From contig NC_135778.1 in NCBI RefSeq assembly GCF_028453695.1, forward strand, positions 37,251,214-37,315,213: a stretch of DNA of 64,000 bases, in the 5' to 3' direction. The notes under the pieces were generated by a model that searched no databases, had not been told where the DNA came from, and worked only from the letters and a program-made list of their open reading frames with translations. Source of the stretch: Augochlora pura. Its lineage: Eukaryota > Arthropoda > Insecta > Hymenoptera > Halictidae. This document shows positions 32,986 to 44,656 of this stretch, in pieces (position 1 is the stretch's first letter; the number at the start of each line of letters is the position of its first letter). Made by a program: the position numbers and the translations under genes.

Positions 32986-33794
32986 CTAGACACGGTTGTC
33001 GAAAAGTCTCTATAGAAAAACAATATCGTTTGAATGGTATTATTTTTTAAATAATCCACCGAACTGTGTATACCACGGTTGTATAAACTACGTTTCATTG
33101 AATTTACAATGCCGAAAACAATTGACGATTGTTACTGTCAGTGGCTTTACTACACAATGAACAGCAAACGGAATAGATTGTCACGTCATTTTGTTATACG
33201 TCTGCCGTGAATGTTTTTGATGTGTGACAATTAGCGAACAAAAACCCAACAAAAGGACAGCATCGCAATGTTTTATTCCTAAAACAGTGATTAAAATTTC
33301 GCGCAGAAATAAAATATCTCGTAGAAATAAAATATCTCGTAGAAATAAAATATCGTTTGCGTTAAAGTTTGAAACGTGCAAATATTTGGACTAATGTGGG
33401 CAAGCTTTTCATATTAGAGAGAACAATAGGTAAATAACAAGTACAAATGGGCTTTATAAAATTAATATAGCGTCGTGGCGATAATATTGTTTAATGGTGT
33501 AAATGGAAATTCGATCGATTCGACCATGGTCACAGGGCAAACAGAGTTTACCAGACATTAAGCAGTTTAAGCATGGCTGACAAAGTGTTATGGCTGTAGC
33601 CAAAGTGTTAACAGAGTTTAATTAAAACAGTGTTTTGCAAAGGAAGAAACAGTTGTTAATAAATTGCGAAGAATTCCAGGTTAAGACTGATCAATGACGA
33701 TAAAAACAAGTAAGCAGAATGAATTGTTCAGATAAAAGTAGGAGATCTACCCTCTTGGTTAATTCAGTGTTAAAATAAAACACCGTTATGCACA
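32986..33794. other. AT-rich non-coding sequence
   Basis: Holds a 17-bp triplet repeat at about 33304-33356 (AAATATCTCGTAGAAAT) and AAAGTGTTA repeats near 33576-33612. No gene. Confidence 0.45.
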
Positions 33795-34015
33795 GAAAAT
33801 ATTCCTTTTATTTTTCTAATTTTCAATTTTCAATTTCAATTTCTGCCAAACTTTTCCTGTTGGAATAAATTACCACATTTTTTAAATAAATTAAAGTAAT
33901 ATTTATAAGCAATATACATGTATAAGTATTATAAATATTCCTATTAATTTACTGAAAAATTACTATTTACTTCAGACAAACAAACTGAAATTAGTTGAAT
34001 TTTGAAACGCCTTAA
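33795..34015 (+). repeat. Dispersed repeat related to the 39.4-39.8 kb duplication
   Basis: TTTTCAATTTCAATTTCTGC, AGTATTATAAATATTCCTAT and CAGACAAACAAACTGAAATT followed by TGAATTTTGAAACGCCTT match, in the same order, sequence at 39420-39782. Low overall identity but several consecutive blocks. Confidence 0.6.
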
Positions 34016-34599
34016 TTATTTCGCACATAAATTAAATTTTAATCCGTACATAAATCTGTATATAAACCTTAATCTGTACATAATCAATTACTCGATCTAA
34101 AAGCGCTATACTTATCATAATTCGACAACCTCTCGCGCAGTTACAGGTTAGAATCGACACCTACGGCGTGCCGGGGAGCCCCACGAAAGCCCGCGCCGCC
34201 GGTCTCTCGCATTTGTTCGGTGAACAGCGCGCGCTCGCAGTTTCAATTATTAACGTTTACGGCTGCCAGAGGATTTACATGGCGTTCCCCCCGGAGAGCG
34301 AGAGTTCCGCGTCGCGACGCGACGCTTCGAGCCCTTCGTCGAGCCTCTCTCCCCCTCCCTCCTCCCCGGTAACGCGCGCGCGCGCCCCCGTCGGAAACAC
34401 GGCCGGCCGTTGCGCTGCGTACATTGTTTTTCCGTCAAAAAACTCGGAATTCTCGAGCCCGATCCCGCGGTAACGGTAGCTCGGAATCGACGTCGCCAAA
34501 CCCCTCGGCGCCGACCGGCAACCCCTGCGAGCGCGTTAACACGGCGAACGAGGGTAGTGGATCGACGGGAACGACGACGAGGGCCGGGGACCGTCGAGA
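34016..34599. other. GC-rich non-coding block
   Basis: CpG-rich with an alternating GC run near 34374-34386; overlapping arginine-rich frames on both strands, none called. Confidence 0.45.
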
Positions 34600-35040
34600 G
34601 AGGAAGACAGAGGAGGGGCGACGGAGAGAAAGGGAGAAAGACGGTAGAGAGAGAGAGTGTGAGAGAGGGAGAGAGAGAGAGATGGGAAGAGAGTGAGAGA
34701 GGAAGAGAAAGAGGGTGAGAGAGGAAGAGGGTTAGAGAGGAAGAGGAAGAGGGTTAGAGAGGAAGAGGAAGAGGGTTAGAGAGGAAGAGGAAGAGAATGA
34801 CAGAGAAAGACAAAAATAGTGATAGAGAAAGACAGAGATAGTAGCAGAGAAAGACAAAGATAGTGACAGAGAAAGACAGAGATACTGACAGAGAAAGACA
34901 GAGATACTGACAGAGAAAGACAGAGATAGTGCCAGAGAATGAGAGGGGAGGGGAGAGTCAAAGAGAGGGAGAAAGACAGAAGAGGGGTGAGCCAGAGAAG
35001 GATAGACAGAGAAAAGGAGGGAGGGAGAGGGAGACATTTC
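34600..35040. repeat. 440-bp polypurine (GA-rich) tract
   Basis: Nearly all purine on the plus strand: GAGAGAGGAAGAGGAAGAGG units (34690-34795) followed by a 24-bp unit GACAGAGAAAGACAGAGATA (34798-34935). Long minus-strand frames of leucine/serine repeats are artefacts of the composition. Confidence 0.9.
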
Positions 35041-35173
35041 CCACGAGATCGTGACAGTAGTATACGAGACGCATGTACAGGGTGTATAAAAATGTCGTGT
35101 CTTGACTATTATGGGAGAATTGTACGTCAGATCGACGAAGGTCTGTAAACATTCCTGCCGCAAAAATTCTTCT

Positions 35174-35440
35174 TTAACCCCATGCGCTACGAATTCTTTC
35201 ACGCTGCGTTGATCAGTACTTATTTGTCCATAATACTGTAATAGAAGCAGCTAATTTTTATATTTTGCATTACCTTAATTTACTTCCGTTCCTAGATTTT
35301 GATGACAAAAAAAATTCAATTTTATGTCGATTTTGACATAATACACTTTGACCTGATACATAGGTCAGAGAAACTATTTTTTATCGCAAAATATTCTATT
35401 ATGTATCGAGATAAAAATGATTCCGACTGCAAAGAGTTAA
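35174..35440 (+). mobile_element. Family-2 TTAA MITE, 267 bp
   Basis: TTAACCCCATGCGCTACGAA at the left, with TTTCACGCTGCGTTGATCAG just inside as in the 3.4-kb copy. The right end is GACTGCAAAGAGTTAA at 35425-35440. It has no internal array, so it is a better guide to the original family length than the 3.4-kb copy. No coding capacity. Confidence 0.7.
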
Positions 35441-38400
35441 CCTTTAGTCGAATTAGTTAACCTTTCCATCCGAACCTGTTACAAAAATTAAAAAATTTAT
35501 TGTTCTCAGACACTAATATAAATAAAACTGAATTACACTGAAAATTCAACTTAAATCAATTGACATTATTATTCTATTTACAATAAATTAAACATCGCTA
35601 CATTTCATACTTTCAACAAATACTATTCACAGATCTTGGGATCACTATCTCCTCCAATTCCAAAATATAACCTAACCCCGCGTTAATCCATTTCGCTGAA
35701 GCTTTCAGCACGCGAATCGCCGAGATCTCCGAAATGCATTTTTTAAGCTCGGCTAAAAATAAAAGGGATTAAAACGCGGTGTTTTAATATTTTAGCCGTC
35801 GGTCGGCCGTGTAACATCTCGACAAAAATTTTGGATCGCTTCCACCCGATAATACAAAAACTAAAAAGAACATGTTCCACGTTCGAAAGGTGCGCGTATG
35901 TGTGTGTGTGTGTGTGTGTCGAACACACTTTTTTTCGTCTCGCTGTACGCACAAAACGTTCCCGTGAGCTCTCTCGGTGTAAGCCGATCGACGACGCCAT
36001 GTGGCACGGCGTCGAGACGCATTGTACGCCGCGCCGCGCGGCTCTCCCGTAAAACAATGGGGGGATCGCCTTTTAATAAATGGAACGTATTACGTCATAC
36101 AGAGAGACGCGGCCGGACGCCCCATTCTGCTCGGAGACGCGGCAAGGAATCGTCACTTCGGATACTGCACCGCTGCTCTCGCCTCTCTCTCTCTCTCTCT
36201 TTCACCTTTACGCTCTCTCTTTCTCTCTTTCCCCCTTTCACTCTCTTTCTCTCCTCTTTTTTTTCAAGTTTTTGTAACCGGGTTCCGGGGAGTTTGTTCT
36301 CGTTGTTTAAGCTGATTATTCGTCGAAAGCCGTGTGACGAGGAGGCGGCCCCGCCGCTTCGTTTTCATTTTTCCCGCTTCTTTCGGCCGTGACTCTCGCG
36401 CCCTCCCCAGATGTGTTTTGTTTTCGGGACAGGACAATGGCGAAGTTGGCATCGGCTTCTCTCTCTCTCTGTGTGTGTGTACGCGCACCTATGCGCGCGC
36501 GTATAATTTTTCTTGCCGCGGAACTTGATGCCGTCCGCGCGGCTCGCCGGAGTATTTTCCATATTTATTCTCTTTTGCGCGCGGCAAACAGCCGCCGCTG
36601 TTGTCTGTTTTTGTTGCAACGCTCCACCCTCGCCCTTCGCCCCCTGCCCCCCATCCTCGGCCGGCGGCGTTTACAACATGGCTCGAATTTTTAAATAAAT
36701 ACACCGTCGAAGTGGCGGCCACGCCGTTGTATTTTGATGGATAAGCGCGTTTCGCGGGCCACGGGAAAGAAACGCGTATTGTTTTATGGGGGGGGGGGGG
36801 ATACCTGCGCGTGTGTTTTTCCGTGGTATATGCATAAGTAGTTGGTCGGCGTGGTGGATGACCGGCGTTAATATTCGGGCAACGTGTAATGCGAGGAATT
36901 ATCGTCGCGTGGCGGTGTTATTTATCGGATTGATCGGCCCTTTGCTTCTCGATGAGTCGCGACGAATTAGGAGGTTAGGAATCGTGGTGTCGTGTTATGC
37001 ACTGATCGAACTTATTTTTACGATAATTTAGAGTTGAGTTAATTTGACTCTATAACTTATTTTACTTATTTCTTTGATGTGCATAAATTGTAGAAATGAG
37101 AATATAAATGTATAAAATATTTAATATATATTTTTTGGTAGTGCGACTTATGGTATTGTTTACCCTAATCCACTTATGGTGAATGGAATGGTAGTTAATT
37201 TGAACATTACTACACAGTATCTGGAGAGGGAATAAAATATTGTCACCGTATTATATGTTAATATTAATAATTTAGCGAGTGTCAAACGGTCTGGATATTT
37301 GGCAACTGACATTTCATTTTGTATTAAAAATTCTTAAATATTTTTGCCATGCCAACGTTAGAAGTCGTGTTTTAGTTACTGTTTTTTAATTATTAGAATA
37401 TAAAGAAGTATATAAAGGATAAAAATAAAGGTAAAAGTGAGGCAAGTATTCCGATTTATTGAACGAAACGTTTCACTTGAATAAGTAACAAGGATGTATG
37501 ACGATTATGGCGCGGATCTCTGTATTTTATGATTTCAAGCGCGTTGAAAAATAGAAAAGGAATTGGTTAAAAATATATTCCCGATTCTTTGTTTAACGTA
37601 GCGGATATAAATGTTTTGATTTAAATATAAAGCAATACAACAGTTTTTATAACTAATAGTTGACAACCACCCCTCTCTCTCTCTCTCTCTTTTTCTCTTG
37701 AATGCTTTAATAGCATACGCGCGAGCACAATATTTTAGCTAGCATAGTATGAATGTATAAATAAACAATATAAACGGTGTAAACGGTGTCGTGTTCGACT
37801 GGTGCACTTTCAATCACTAAAAGTACACTCGATACCTCGGTAACTGTTAAAAATCAAGTGTGCATTTTACACGTTGTCGAGTTTCCACTCGAACGAACTA
37901 CTAGACGAATTCAAAAACTATGCAGTTTTGTTTGAAATAGAAAATCTTCACCTCCGTTGCGTTCTTATAAATAATGTGAAAGAACGTCGCCACTTTCAAA
38001 TATTTTAACCATTTTTAGCATACAATTTCCATTCATAGTTTCTTTCATTCCATTTAATTTTTTTTAAATTTATACTATCTTCTTGACATAACCTAACCTT
38101 AGTAACTTAATAACTAACCTTAGTTTGTTATTAAGATTGAAACTTGTTAAAATTATTAAAGAAAGAAGAAAAATTGTGTGGTCTACGATCGACGTAGACA
38201 ATTTTTATGTTACATAAAATTTCACAGGTTATTAATAACGATTATCACAGGTTATTAATAACCTTATCTTTGATAAGGAGTTTAATAAATAATGAGCCCA
38301 AAAAGTGTATTTCTCTCTCAACGAGTCTGTCACTAATGTCACTAGCTTACATAGTTCTATTTATTACATTTATCATAATAAAAACATAGTATTTTACTAT

Positions 38401-38515
38401 AAAGTATGATAAAAAATATCGTAAAAAAAAAACTATAAATTCTCGAAATATCGTCTATTACAATTTTCAATTATTATATTCGTAAAATTAATTCGATGTT
38501 CTTTTTACGTTTACT
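35441..38515. other. Long non-coding stretch
   Basis: AT-rich to 35700, GC-rich to about 37000, then AT-rich. Simple repeats: (GT)n at 35898-35919, pyrimidine tract at 36183-36265, (GT)n at 36468-36480, 13 G at 36788-36800, (TC)n at 37671-37691. Open frames up to 164 codons cross the pyrimidine tract and read as leucine/serine runs; none is called. GACATAACCT at 38085-38094; palindrome pair at 38250-38278. Confidence 0.5.
38250..38278. other. Palindrome overlapping an inverted GATAAG pair
   Basis: GGTTATTAATAACC (38250-38263) is a perfect 14-bp palindrome, and CACAGGTTATTAATAAC occurs twice (38223 and 38246). It runs into CCTTATCTTTGATAAGG (38262-38278), a 7-base inverted repeat with a GATAAG core on each strand. 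Confidence 0.8.
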
Positions 38516-38690
38516 TTAACCCTTTGCGCTATTAAAATAAAATTGAATTCTTCTGTTATTACAATCTAAAAACAAAGACAAATAAAGACGATACAAGAAA
38601 CAGTAATTTTTTGGTCCTATTTAGAGAAATATTAAGAATAAATGAAGGTTAATCAAGGCAGCGTGAAAGGGATCGTAGCGCAAAGGTTCG
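38516..38690 (-). mobile_element. Family-2 element, unoccupied reference copy
   Basis: TTAACCCTTTGCGCTATTAA at one end and a decayed GTAGCGCAAAGGTT at the other. The interior AAAGACAAATAAAGACGATA, TTTTTTGGTCCTATTTAGAG, AAATATTAAGAATAAATG and CAAGGCAGCGTGAAAGGG aligns with the outer element at 48611-49132, but without the insert found there. Confidence 0.65.
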
Positions 38691-39363
38691 AATACACGTG
38701 GACGCGCTTGCTATACACTGTATAATTGCTGCGAGCTCTCGAAACCCACGGAAACGTCGATATTCGATGCAGCAGACGTTTCATAGAACTCGAGCGCATT
38801 GAAAAAATATTTTCGACGACCGTAGGGTTGAACGGTAACGAATTATGATTGGTCGGGGTTCGTTTTAAAGAAGAGAGAAAGGGAGAGAGAGAGAGAGAGA
38901 GAGAAAAAAAGAGGAGAATTTTCGCCGGGGTAGCTTAATGAAATATTGTAGCGGGTAGCGTAACCACGTGGGGGATGGCGGCGTAGCAATAACAATTTCC
39001 CGTCGACGAGGCTGCTGCTACTGCCGCTGCTGGCTGGCTAAGGCGGTTTTTTATTTCGGCCGGGATTTCAATGAAACCGCGGGGCCGTCCGATAACGCCG
39101 CGGGAATATTGTCCAATGATCGCGATCTGAATTTCAAATCCATAGATTTCGACGCGTAAAGAGCCGGAAACCTGGGGAATTCCTTTTCTCCGCGGCGATA
39201 TAATGATAATCGCGGAACGAGATTATTCGCCGCGGAGTGTACGTGACGCGACCGGGGAACAACACCGCCATTGCTACGGTCCGCCATTTTAATCGCGCCG
39301 CATCGCGATCGATTGTTCCGCGCTTTTCCGGCTCCCCGTTCACTGGCATTAAATGCAATTTCA
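38691..39363. other. Non-coding sequence with (GA)n
   Basis: (GA)n tract at 38876-38903. GC-rich from 38930 to 39330, with overlapping frames that are not called. Confidence 0.45.
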
Positions 39364-39782
39364 TTCGACGGGTTAGTAACAATGAGACACTTACACGTCT
39401 TTTTTAACATGTATTTATTCTTTTCAATTTTCAACTTTCGATTTCTGCCGAATTAAACTAGAAAATTAGATCACAATTTTAGGTTAGAATATGAGGTGAA
39501 AGTATTACGAGTATTATAAATATCAGCTGATAAATTACTATTTGTTTGTCGTAATTCCATTTAAACAATTCGACGAATTAGTAACAATAGGATGCTTGCA
39601 CATCTTTTTTAATATGTATTTGTTCTTTTCGATTTCTGCCGAATTAAGCTAGAAAACTAGATCACCACAAGTTTAGGTTAGCATACCAGGTGAAACTACT
39701 ATGAGGATTATAAATATTAGCTGATAAATTATTACTTGTTTTAGACAAATAAACTGAGATTAATTGCATTTTGGAACGCCTT
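39364..39782 (+). repeat. 205-bp direct duplication of a dispersed repeat
   Basis: TTCGACGGGTTAGTAACAAT at 39364 recurs as TTCGACGAATTAGTAACAAT at 39569. Both are followed by CTTTTTTAACATGTATTTAT or its variant, CGATTTCTGCCGAATTAA, AGGTTAG and TTATAAATAT, with ATCAGCTGATAAATTACTAT in the first. A diverged single relative lies at 33795-34015. Confidence 0.85.
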
Positions 39783-39785
39783 ACA

Positions 39786-39880
39786 TATTTTAGAAACAAT
39801 AACCAATTGACGAAAATTTGTCCTTTATATATTCCAAAAAATAATTAATTCTCGCTCTTTTAATTCTAAAAAAATTAAAT
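39786..39880 (+). mobile_element. Unnamed interspersed repeat, fragment (copy 3)
   Basis: AACCAATTGACGAAAATTTG, AAAAAATAATTAATTCTCGC and TCTTTTAATTCTAAAAAAAT match the reverse complement of 12596-12670. Only this part is recognisable. Confidence 0.55.
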
Positions 39881-41329
39881 AATTCATACCAAATTAATTT
39901 TTACTACCCAGAGATAATTGCACTAAAGAACCGACTTCTTCCTCGGTGCAAACATAACCAAAAACAAAGTAAAAGCACAATATTCACTATCGCATGTGAA
40001 ACAACAGCTGGACAGTCTTCTAAATTCTAATTTCAGATATCAACTCGTTACCCGGCATCAATAATTTATTGACAAACGAAAGAGCCATCGAACAAATTTT
40101 CCGAGAAACCTCGCAGCCGCTGATCCGCGATTCCGAAAAGCCGGCCGTTGGATAAAGTGTTAAACCGACAACGGGACAAAGACTATCGTCGGCGTTATGC
40201 GCGCGCCCCGTTGACAAATCGTCCGCGAGGGTGGGGGGGGGGGGGAAAAAAAGCTGCGGACCATTTCCGATCGCCGCGTTTCCACCGCTCGGTGACGTCC
40301 CGTCGCAATTCCGATTCAGACGTTCAATTTCCGCGGGGTTGTTGTCGCGGCGCTGTTCCGCCCGTCGAAACAAAAAAAAAATCGCTTCTGCCGGCAGCCA
40401 CTAAATTAGAGTGGCGGTCGCGGCGCGGAGGGTGGCTGTTTCCGCGCGATCACATTTTAAGTTTCGACGTAATCGCTCATAAACAACGCCCTTCCCTGTT
40501 CTCTCCTCCTTCCCCTATTTTACTCGCTTTCTACCCTTTCGAAAGGGAAGAAAAAAGATAGATAGAGAGAGAGAGGGAGGGAGAAAAAACGCAGGGATCG
40601 TAATCGCGGCGTTCGTCGACGCTCTCCCTATTCCGAGAGGAATTATTCGCGTCCGCGAGCGACGCGAGCGCGCGAACACGTTTATCTACCCATTTTTCAA
40701 GTGCATCCGACGATTCCTTCATCCGTCCGCCGCAGCGTTACCCCCACCCCTCCGCTCGAGGAGAATAAACACGCGCGCCTGGCCCCGGTTAAGTGCTGCG
40801 CGCGCAAGCTCGCGCTCGCGCTCGCGGTGCATTAAAATGATTCGATTAATTAAAATGCAAGCCGTTCAAGGCGATAAACGGTCGAACGATATATCCGCGC
40901 GGATCTTTGCTAACGACTCGCGTTATTAATTACTCGGGCCGGCTCGCTGTTCGCCGCAAGTTCTCCCCCTCCGGCGATTTTTCATACTTCGAGTTCCGGC
41001 TTCTCTGACCGGAAGATTACTATTCGCCACGCGAGAGGAACGCCACCGCCGTCGCTCCGCGTTATTTATCGATACACCGTAAACGTAAATTAATGTTCTC
41101 GTTCGGTTTCTCAACCTACGGGTTACTGAGGTGGAGGGGAGAGGAGGGCTCTTGAAAATAGAGTTAGCTCCGTCGATATTTCCTCCACTGCGTAATTGAG
41201 TTATGTAATTTTCCGTCGAACCCTTCGAGCATGCCTTCTTAACTGCGTCCTCGACTGCGTCGCAGCTACTTCGCTGACGTAGCAACTGAGACGCGTCGTC
41301 ACCGAAATCAAGGAACTTTTACATTTTCG
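39881..41329. other. GC-rich non-coding block
   Basis: CpG-rich, with 13 G at 40233-40245 followed by A8, a (GA) tract at 40558-40590, and GCTCGCGCTCGCG repeats at 40810-40826. Overlapping frames on both strands; none recognisable. Confidence 0.45.
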
Positions 41330-41650
41330 GTTATTATTTTCATTCTCTGCCATTATTTTCATTTTACGTGCTCATTTTTATATTTTTATCGTTATTTTTA
41401 CTTCGTGCGCTTATTTACATTTTTACCACTATTTTTACTTTATGAGTTTATTTACATTTTTACCACTATTTTTACTTTATGAGTTTATCTACATTTTTAC
41501 CACTATTTTTACTTTATGAGTTTACTTACATTTTTATCATTATTTTTACTTTATAAGTTCACTTACATTTTTACCATTATTTTTACTTCGTGCACTTACT
41601 TGCATTTTCTGCCATTATTTTTACTTTACGCGCTTGCTTGCATTTTTAGC
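41330..41650. repeat. 37-bp minisatellite, about 8 units
   Basis: Units of CATTTTTACCACTATTTTTA plus CTTTATGAGTTTATTTA. The three central units are nearly identical; the flanking ones carry TTCGTGC(G/A)CTTA instead of TTATGAGTTTA on both sides, giving a symmetrical old-young-old layout. Confidence 0.9.
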
Positions 41651-42815
41651 AATTTGCTGCATGTATCAAAAATTTAGAAAATAGCAATAATCAAAAGTTC
41701 GTTCAATTTATCTGCCAGCTCGTATCGGAATCGATGTAAATGAGAAAGGGTTGATTTGCTTGCGAAAGAAGCCGAGTAATATAACGACAATAATGAGTAT
41801 AGTATTATAGTATAGACTATTATCATATATTATTATGATTTATTTCGTATTCATCCGATTTGTTATATCTTGCAGTTTCTACCATTAAGATCCTTGGATC
41901 GCGAGATTTATTAGTCTCAAATAATTAAAAAATAATAAAACTTCACGGAGCTGTTTAAGGTAAATGGTAAACTGCTTCTTGCAAATATTTTTAATTAACT
42001 TTAAATAACACTGTTCAAGTGTTGGTAACTTAGAAGCACGGAAGAAATATTTTTCTGTCGTATATAATTTACTAACAATAATTACCCAATTCACTCTTTA
42101 TTATTTCAGCTTTCGCTACTTCGGCTAAGGTTATCGTTACATAATTAATGTCTCCATTGCGATGAATAATTAAATTCACACCACCATTGATCCAAGAACC
42201 AAGCACATGATTCAGCGCGCGTTAAATAGACGCTTCGCTAATGGCGCCAGAAAAAAAAACAGCCAATCTTTCGTATCTAATTAGAATTCGAATTTCCATA
42301 AATGAACGGCCCCGCGATGATTAATATTTCCATAAAGTCGTCGCGGTCGCTATTTACGCGGAACAATGTCCCCCGGAATTATTAGTCTAGTTCGTGTTTT
42401 AATTAATCTCGCCGTAGGACGCGGCACGCGTTGTTTGAAAAGGGCGGCGCCGTTGACGCCGTCGCCGCCGTTCGCGGCGCGCGTTGTAATTTTTCAGTTC
42501 GACCAACATCGTCGGAACATTTATTCTCGTCGCGCGAGCAATATTGTTTGGAAAACAAGCGCGGAAAAGTGGGACAGAAACGGCGTTCATGAATGTATTT
42601 ACAAGTTGGCCGGGAAAATAACCGTTCGGTCGCATTTTTGCCGGTCGGCTCGAAAAAATACGCGACGGAACCGTTTGCGGGTGGACCTGTTCATTAGAAT
42701 CGTTTTATGCCATCTGTGAACCCTTTGCGGTCGTATTGTACTCGGACGTGGGTGTCGTATTGGTTATAATTTATTTCCATTGAGAGCGCAGTGATGTAGG
42801 ACTATGAAGGATTTA
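41651..42815. other. Non-coding sequence
   Basis: AT-rich to 42200, then GC-rich to 42715. GAACCCTTTGCGGTCG at 42718 resembles a TTAA-element left end with mutated TTAA. No gene called. Confidence 0.45.
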
Positions 42816-42910
42816 TAGAATATTAATAGAATTTATTAATTTGTAGAATATTAATAGAATTTATTAATTTGTAGAATATTAATAGAATTTATTAATTTGT
42901 AGAATATTAG
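42816..42910. repeat. 28-bp minisatellite, 3.4 units
   Basis: TAGAATATTAATAGAATTTA plus TTAATTTG repeated identically at 42816, 42844 and 42872, then a partial unit. The near-perfect identity points to recent expansion. Confidence 0.9.
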
Positions 42911-44416
42911 AATATTTATAGATTATTTAGGATAATTATTTTGCGAACTTTAGATATATGTTTATGCAACAATGTTTTTTGATATAATGTTTTTATGTAG
43001 AAGTTATATTTTATAGTTCTCCATCGTGTGGTATCTTTTAAAACAATTTTCAACACGTAATTCTAGTTTTTCACTATATGTATCGCAAAAACGATGAATT
43101 TGGCGTCTTTCACCCCTAATTTTTCTCTTTCAACATACAAAACAATTTTTACTTGTCTCTCTTTGAGAAAAGAAAAGGAACGAAAGAAATAAAGAATAGA
43201 GTAAAAAGAAACGAAGAAAAAGTAGAGAAATAAAGAAGAAATGGCAGAAATAAAGGGCAAAAGAGAGTTTAGGGCAAACCGCGAATAGGAGCGATCAAAA
43301 TAGAATGATTTGGCGCGATTCGATCCGGAATGTTTAATTGAAATCCGAAACAACCAGTTAAGCTCCCTTGAAAATCCGCCATACGATCAATGCGCGCGCG
43401 CGCGCGCGCGTTTCGAGATTTAAAGAGCCGCGATTTATGGCAACGATTCGATTTATAGTAGCGAAAACAATGGGACGGGGCCCGCGCGCTCGTCTTGTTC
43501 TCCCTTTATTTGTTAACAAATGAACTGGATCGGGTTGGCGCGCGGCGGTGGACACATTCCTCACGCGATTTAACGCTTTACTGCGCATCACGTGCAACAC
43601 CCCCATCGCGACTGAATTGCTGCTATCGTATTGCAGCCTTTGGGTATCGCAAAATTCGTCGGGCTTTCGACCGTGCCCGGGCACTCAATTTGGAAAATTG
43701 TTTAATTCGATCGTGCTTCGTTGCCGGAACTATCTGTCTCGAATCTTTTTTCTTTTTCTTCGGTGCGTGTTCATGAGATTTTATATTCATATCCGCGATG
43801 CGTTTTCGTGAAATATGGTTTCTTGATCGCTTTATGGTTTTATTTGGGGAATTTGTTTCTTTTGTTGATTAACTTGTTGACGAGGTATTTTGTACTTTGA
43901 GGTTGTCGACGATAATTATAATACATATAATAGAGTTCACGGTTCATGATATTGTTAGTTACGATAAATTATCGTTGCAATATTGATGGTAATTAATGTG
44001 ATATTTTATTTATAATATATTACTTAATATGATTTTTAATGTATATAATTACTGTGATTTTTAATGATAAATAATCAAGAATAGGGATTTTATGTACATA
44101 TGGCAAAGATGAGTCCATTGAATATGAAACAGTATAAATATTTGACGACTCTAAGAATATGTAAAAAATGTATAAAATCGAGAAGAAAAAAGATAGATAT
44201 TTATGTAACCTTTCTCTCAATACATTAGCATTAATGCAGACGACTTTCACTTTCGATAAGAGCCTGCAATATTAAAATTAATTTTACATGTGTTAAGAAT
44301 AAAATTTGATTAACCATCACCGGATTATGTATGTATGTCATATCATATATTATGTCATCATGATTTTGAAGACAATATTTCGAAAACATGTCACATTTGT
44401 ATATAAGGTCTATACA
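42911..44416. other. Non-coding sequence
   Basis: AT-rich with a purine-rich stretch (43160-43260), GC-rich at 43360-43700 with a (GC)n run at 43392-43412, then AT-rich. No gene recognised. Confidence 0.45.
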
Positions 44417-44656
44417 AAAACCCTTAGCACTCGAGTGGCGACTCTGCGGCGCCATTAAAATTACTGTAATATATTCCAAAATTATTTTTAATAGACATCG
44501 GCAAAGCTTAGATTTAAAAATTCTTAAAATTGTAACTATTATATGAATGACGAGACTCAATTTTATATGTATAAAATAAATATTGTTACATGAAATGGAG
44601 ACACTAAAAATTATTTTAGATTTGCAGTTGAAACGGCTTCGAGTGCAAACGGTTAA
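44417..44656 (+). mobile_element. Family-1 TTAA MITE, copy F (full length)
   Basis: Left end CCCTTAGCACTCGAGTGGCG with the flanking TTAA mutated to AAAA. Body: CTCTGCGGCGCCATTAAAAT, TTCCAAAATTATTTTTAA, CAAAGCTTAGATTTAAAAAT. Right end ACGGCTTCGAGTGCAAACGG then TTAA at 44653-44656. About 240 bp without an internal array, so this is the best single view of the family. Confidence 0.85.

Noticed and set aside
35076..35170. ACAGGGTGTATAAAAATGTC as the end of a known transposon, paired with ACACCCTGTATA at 22522
   Set aside because: The words are short and their flanks do not match; they may come from dispersed repeats but nothing can be delimited.
34732..35202. 156-codon minus-strand frame
   Set aside because: It is the complement of the GA-rich tract with a 24-bp repeat; a composition artefact.
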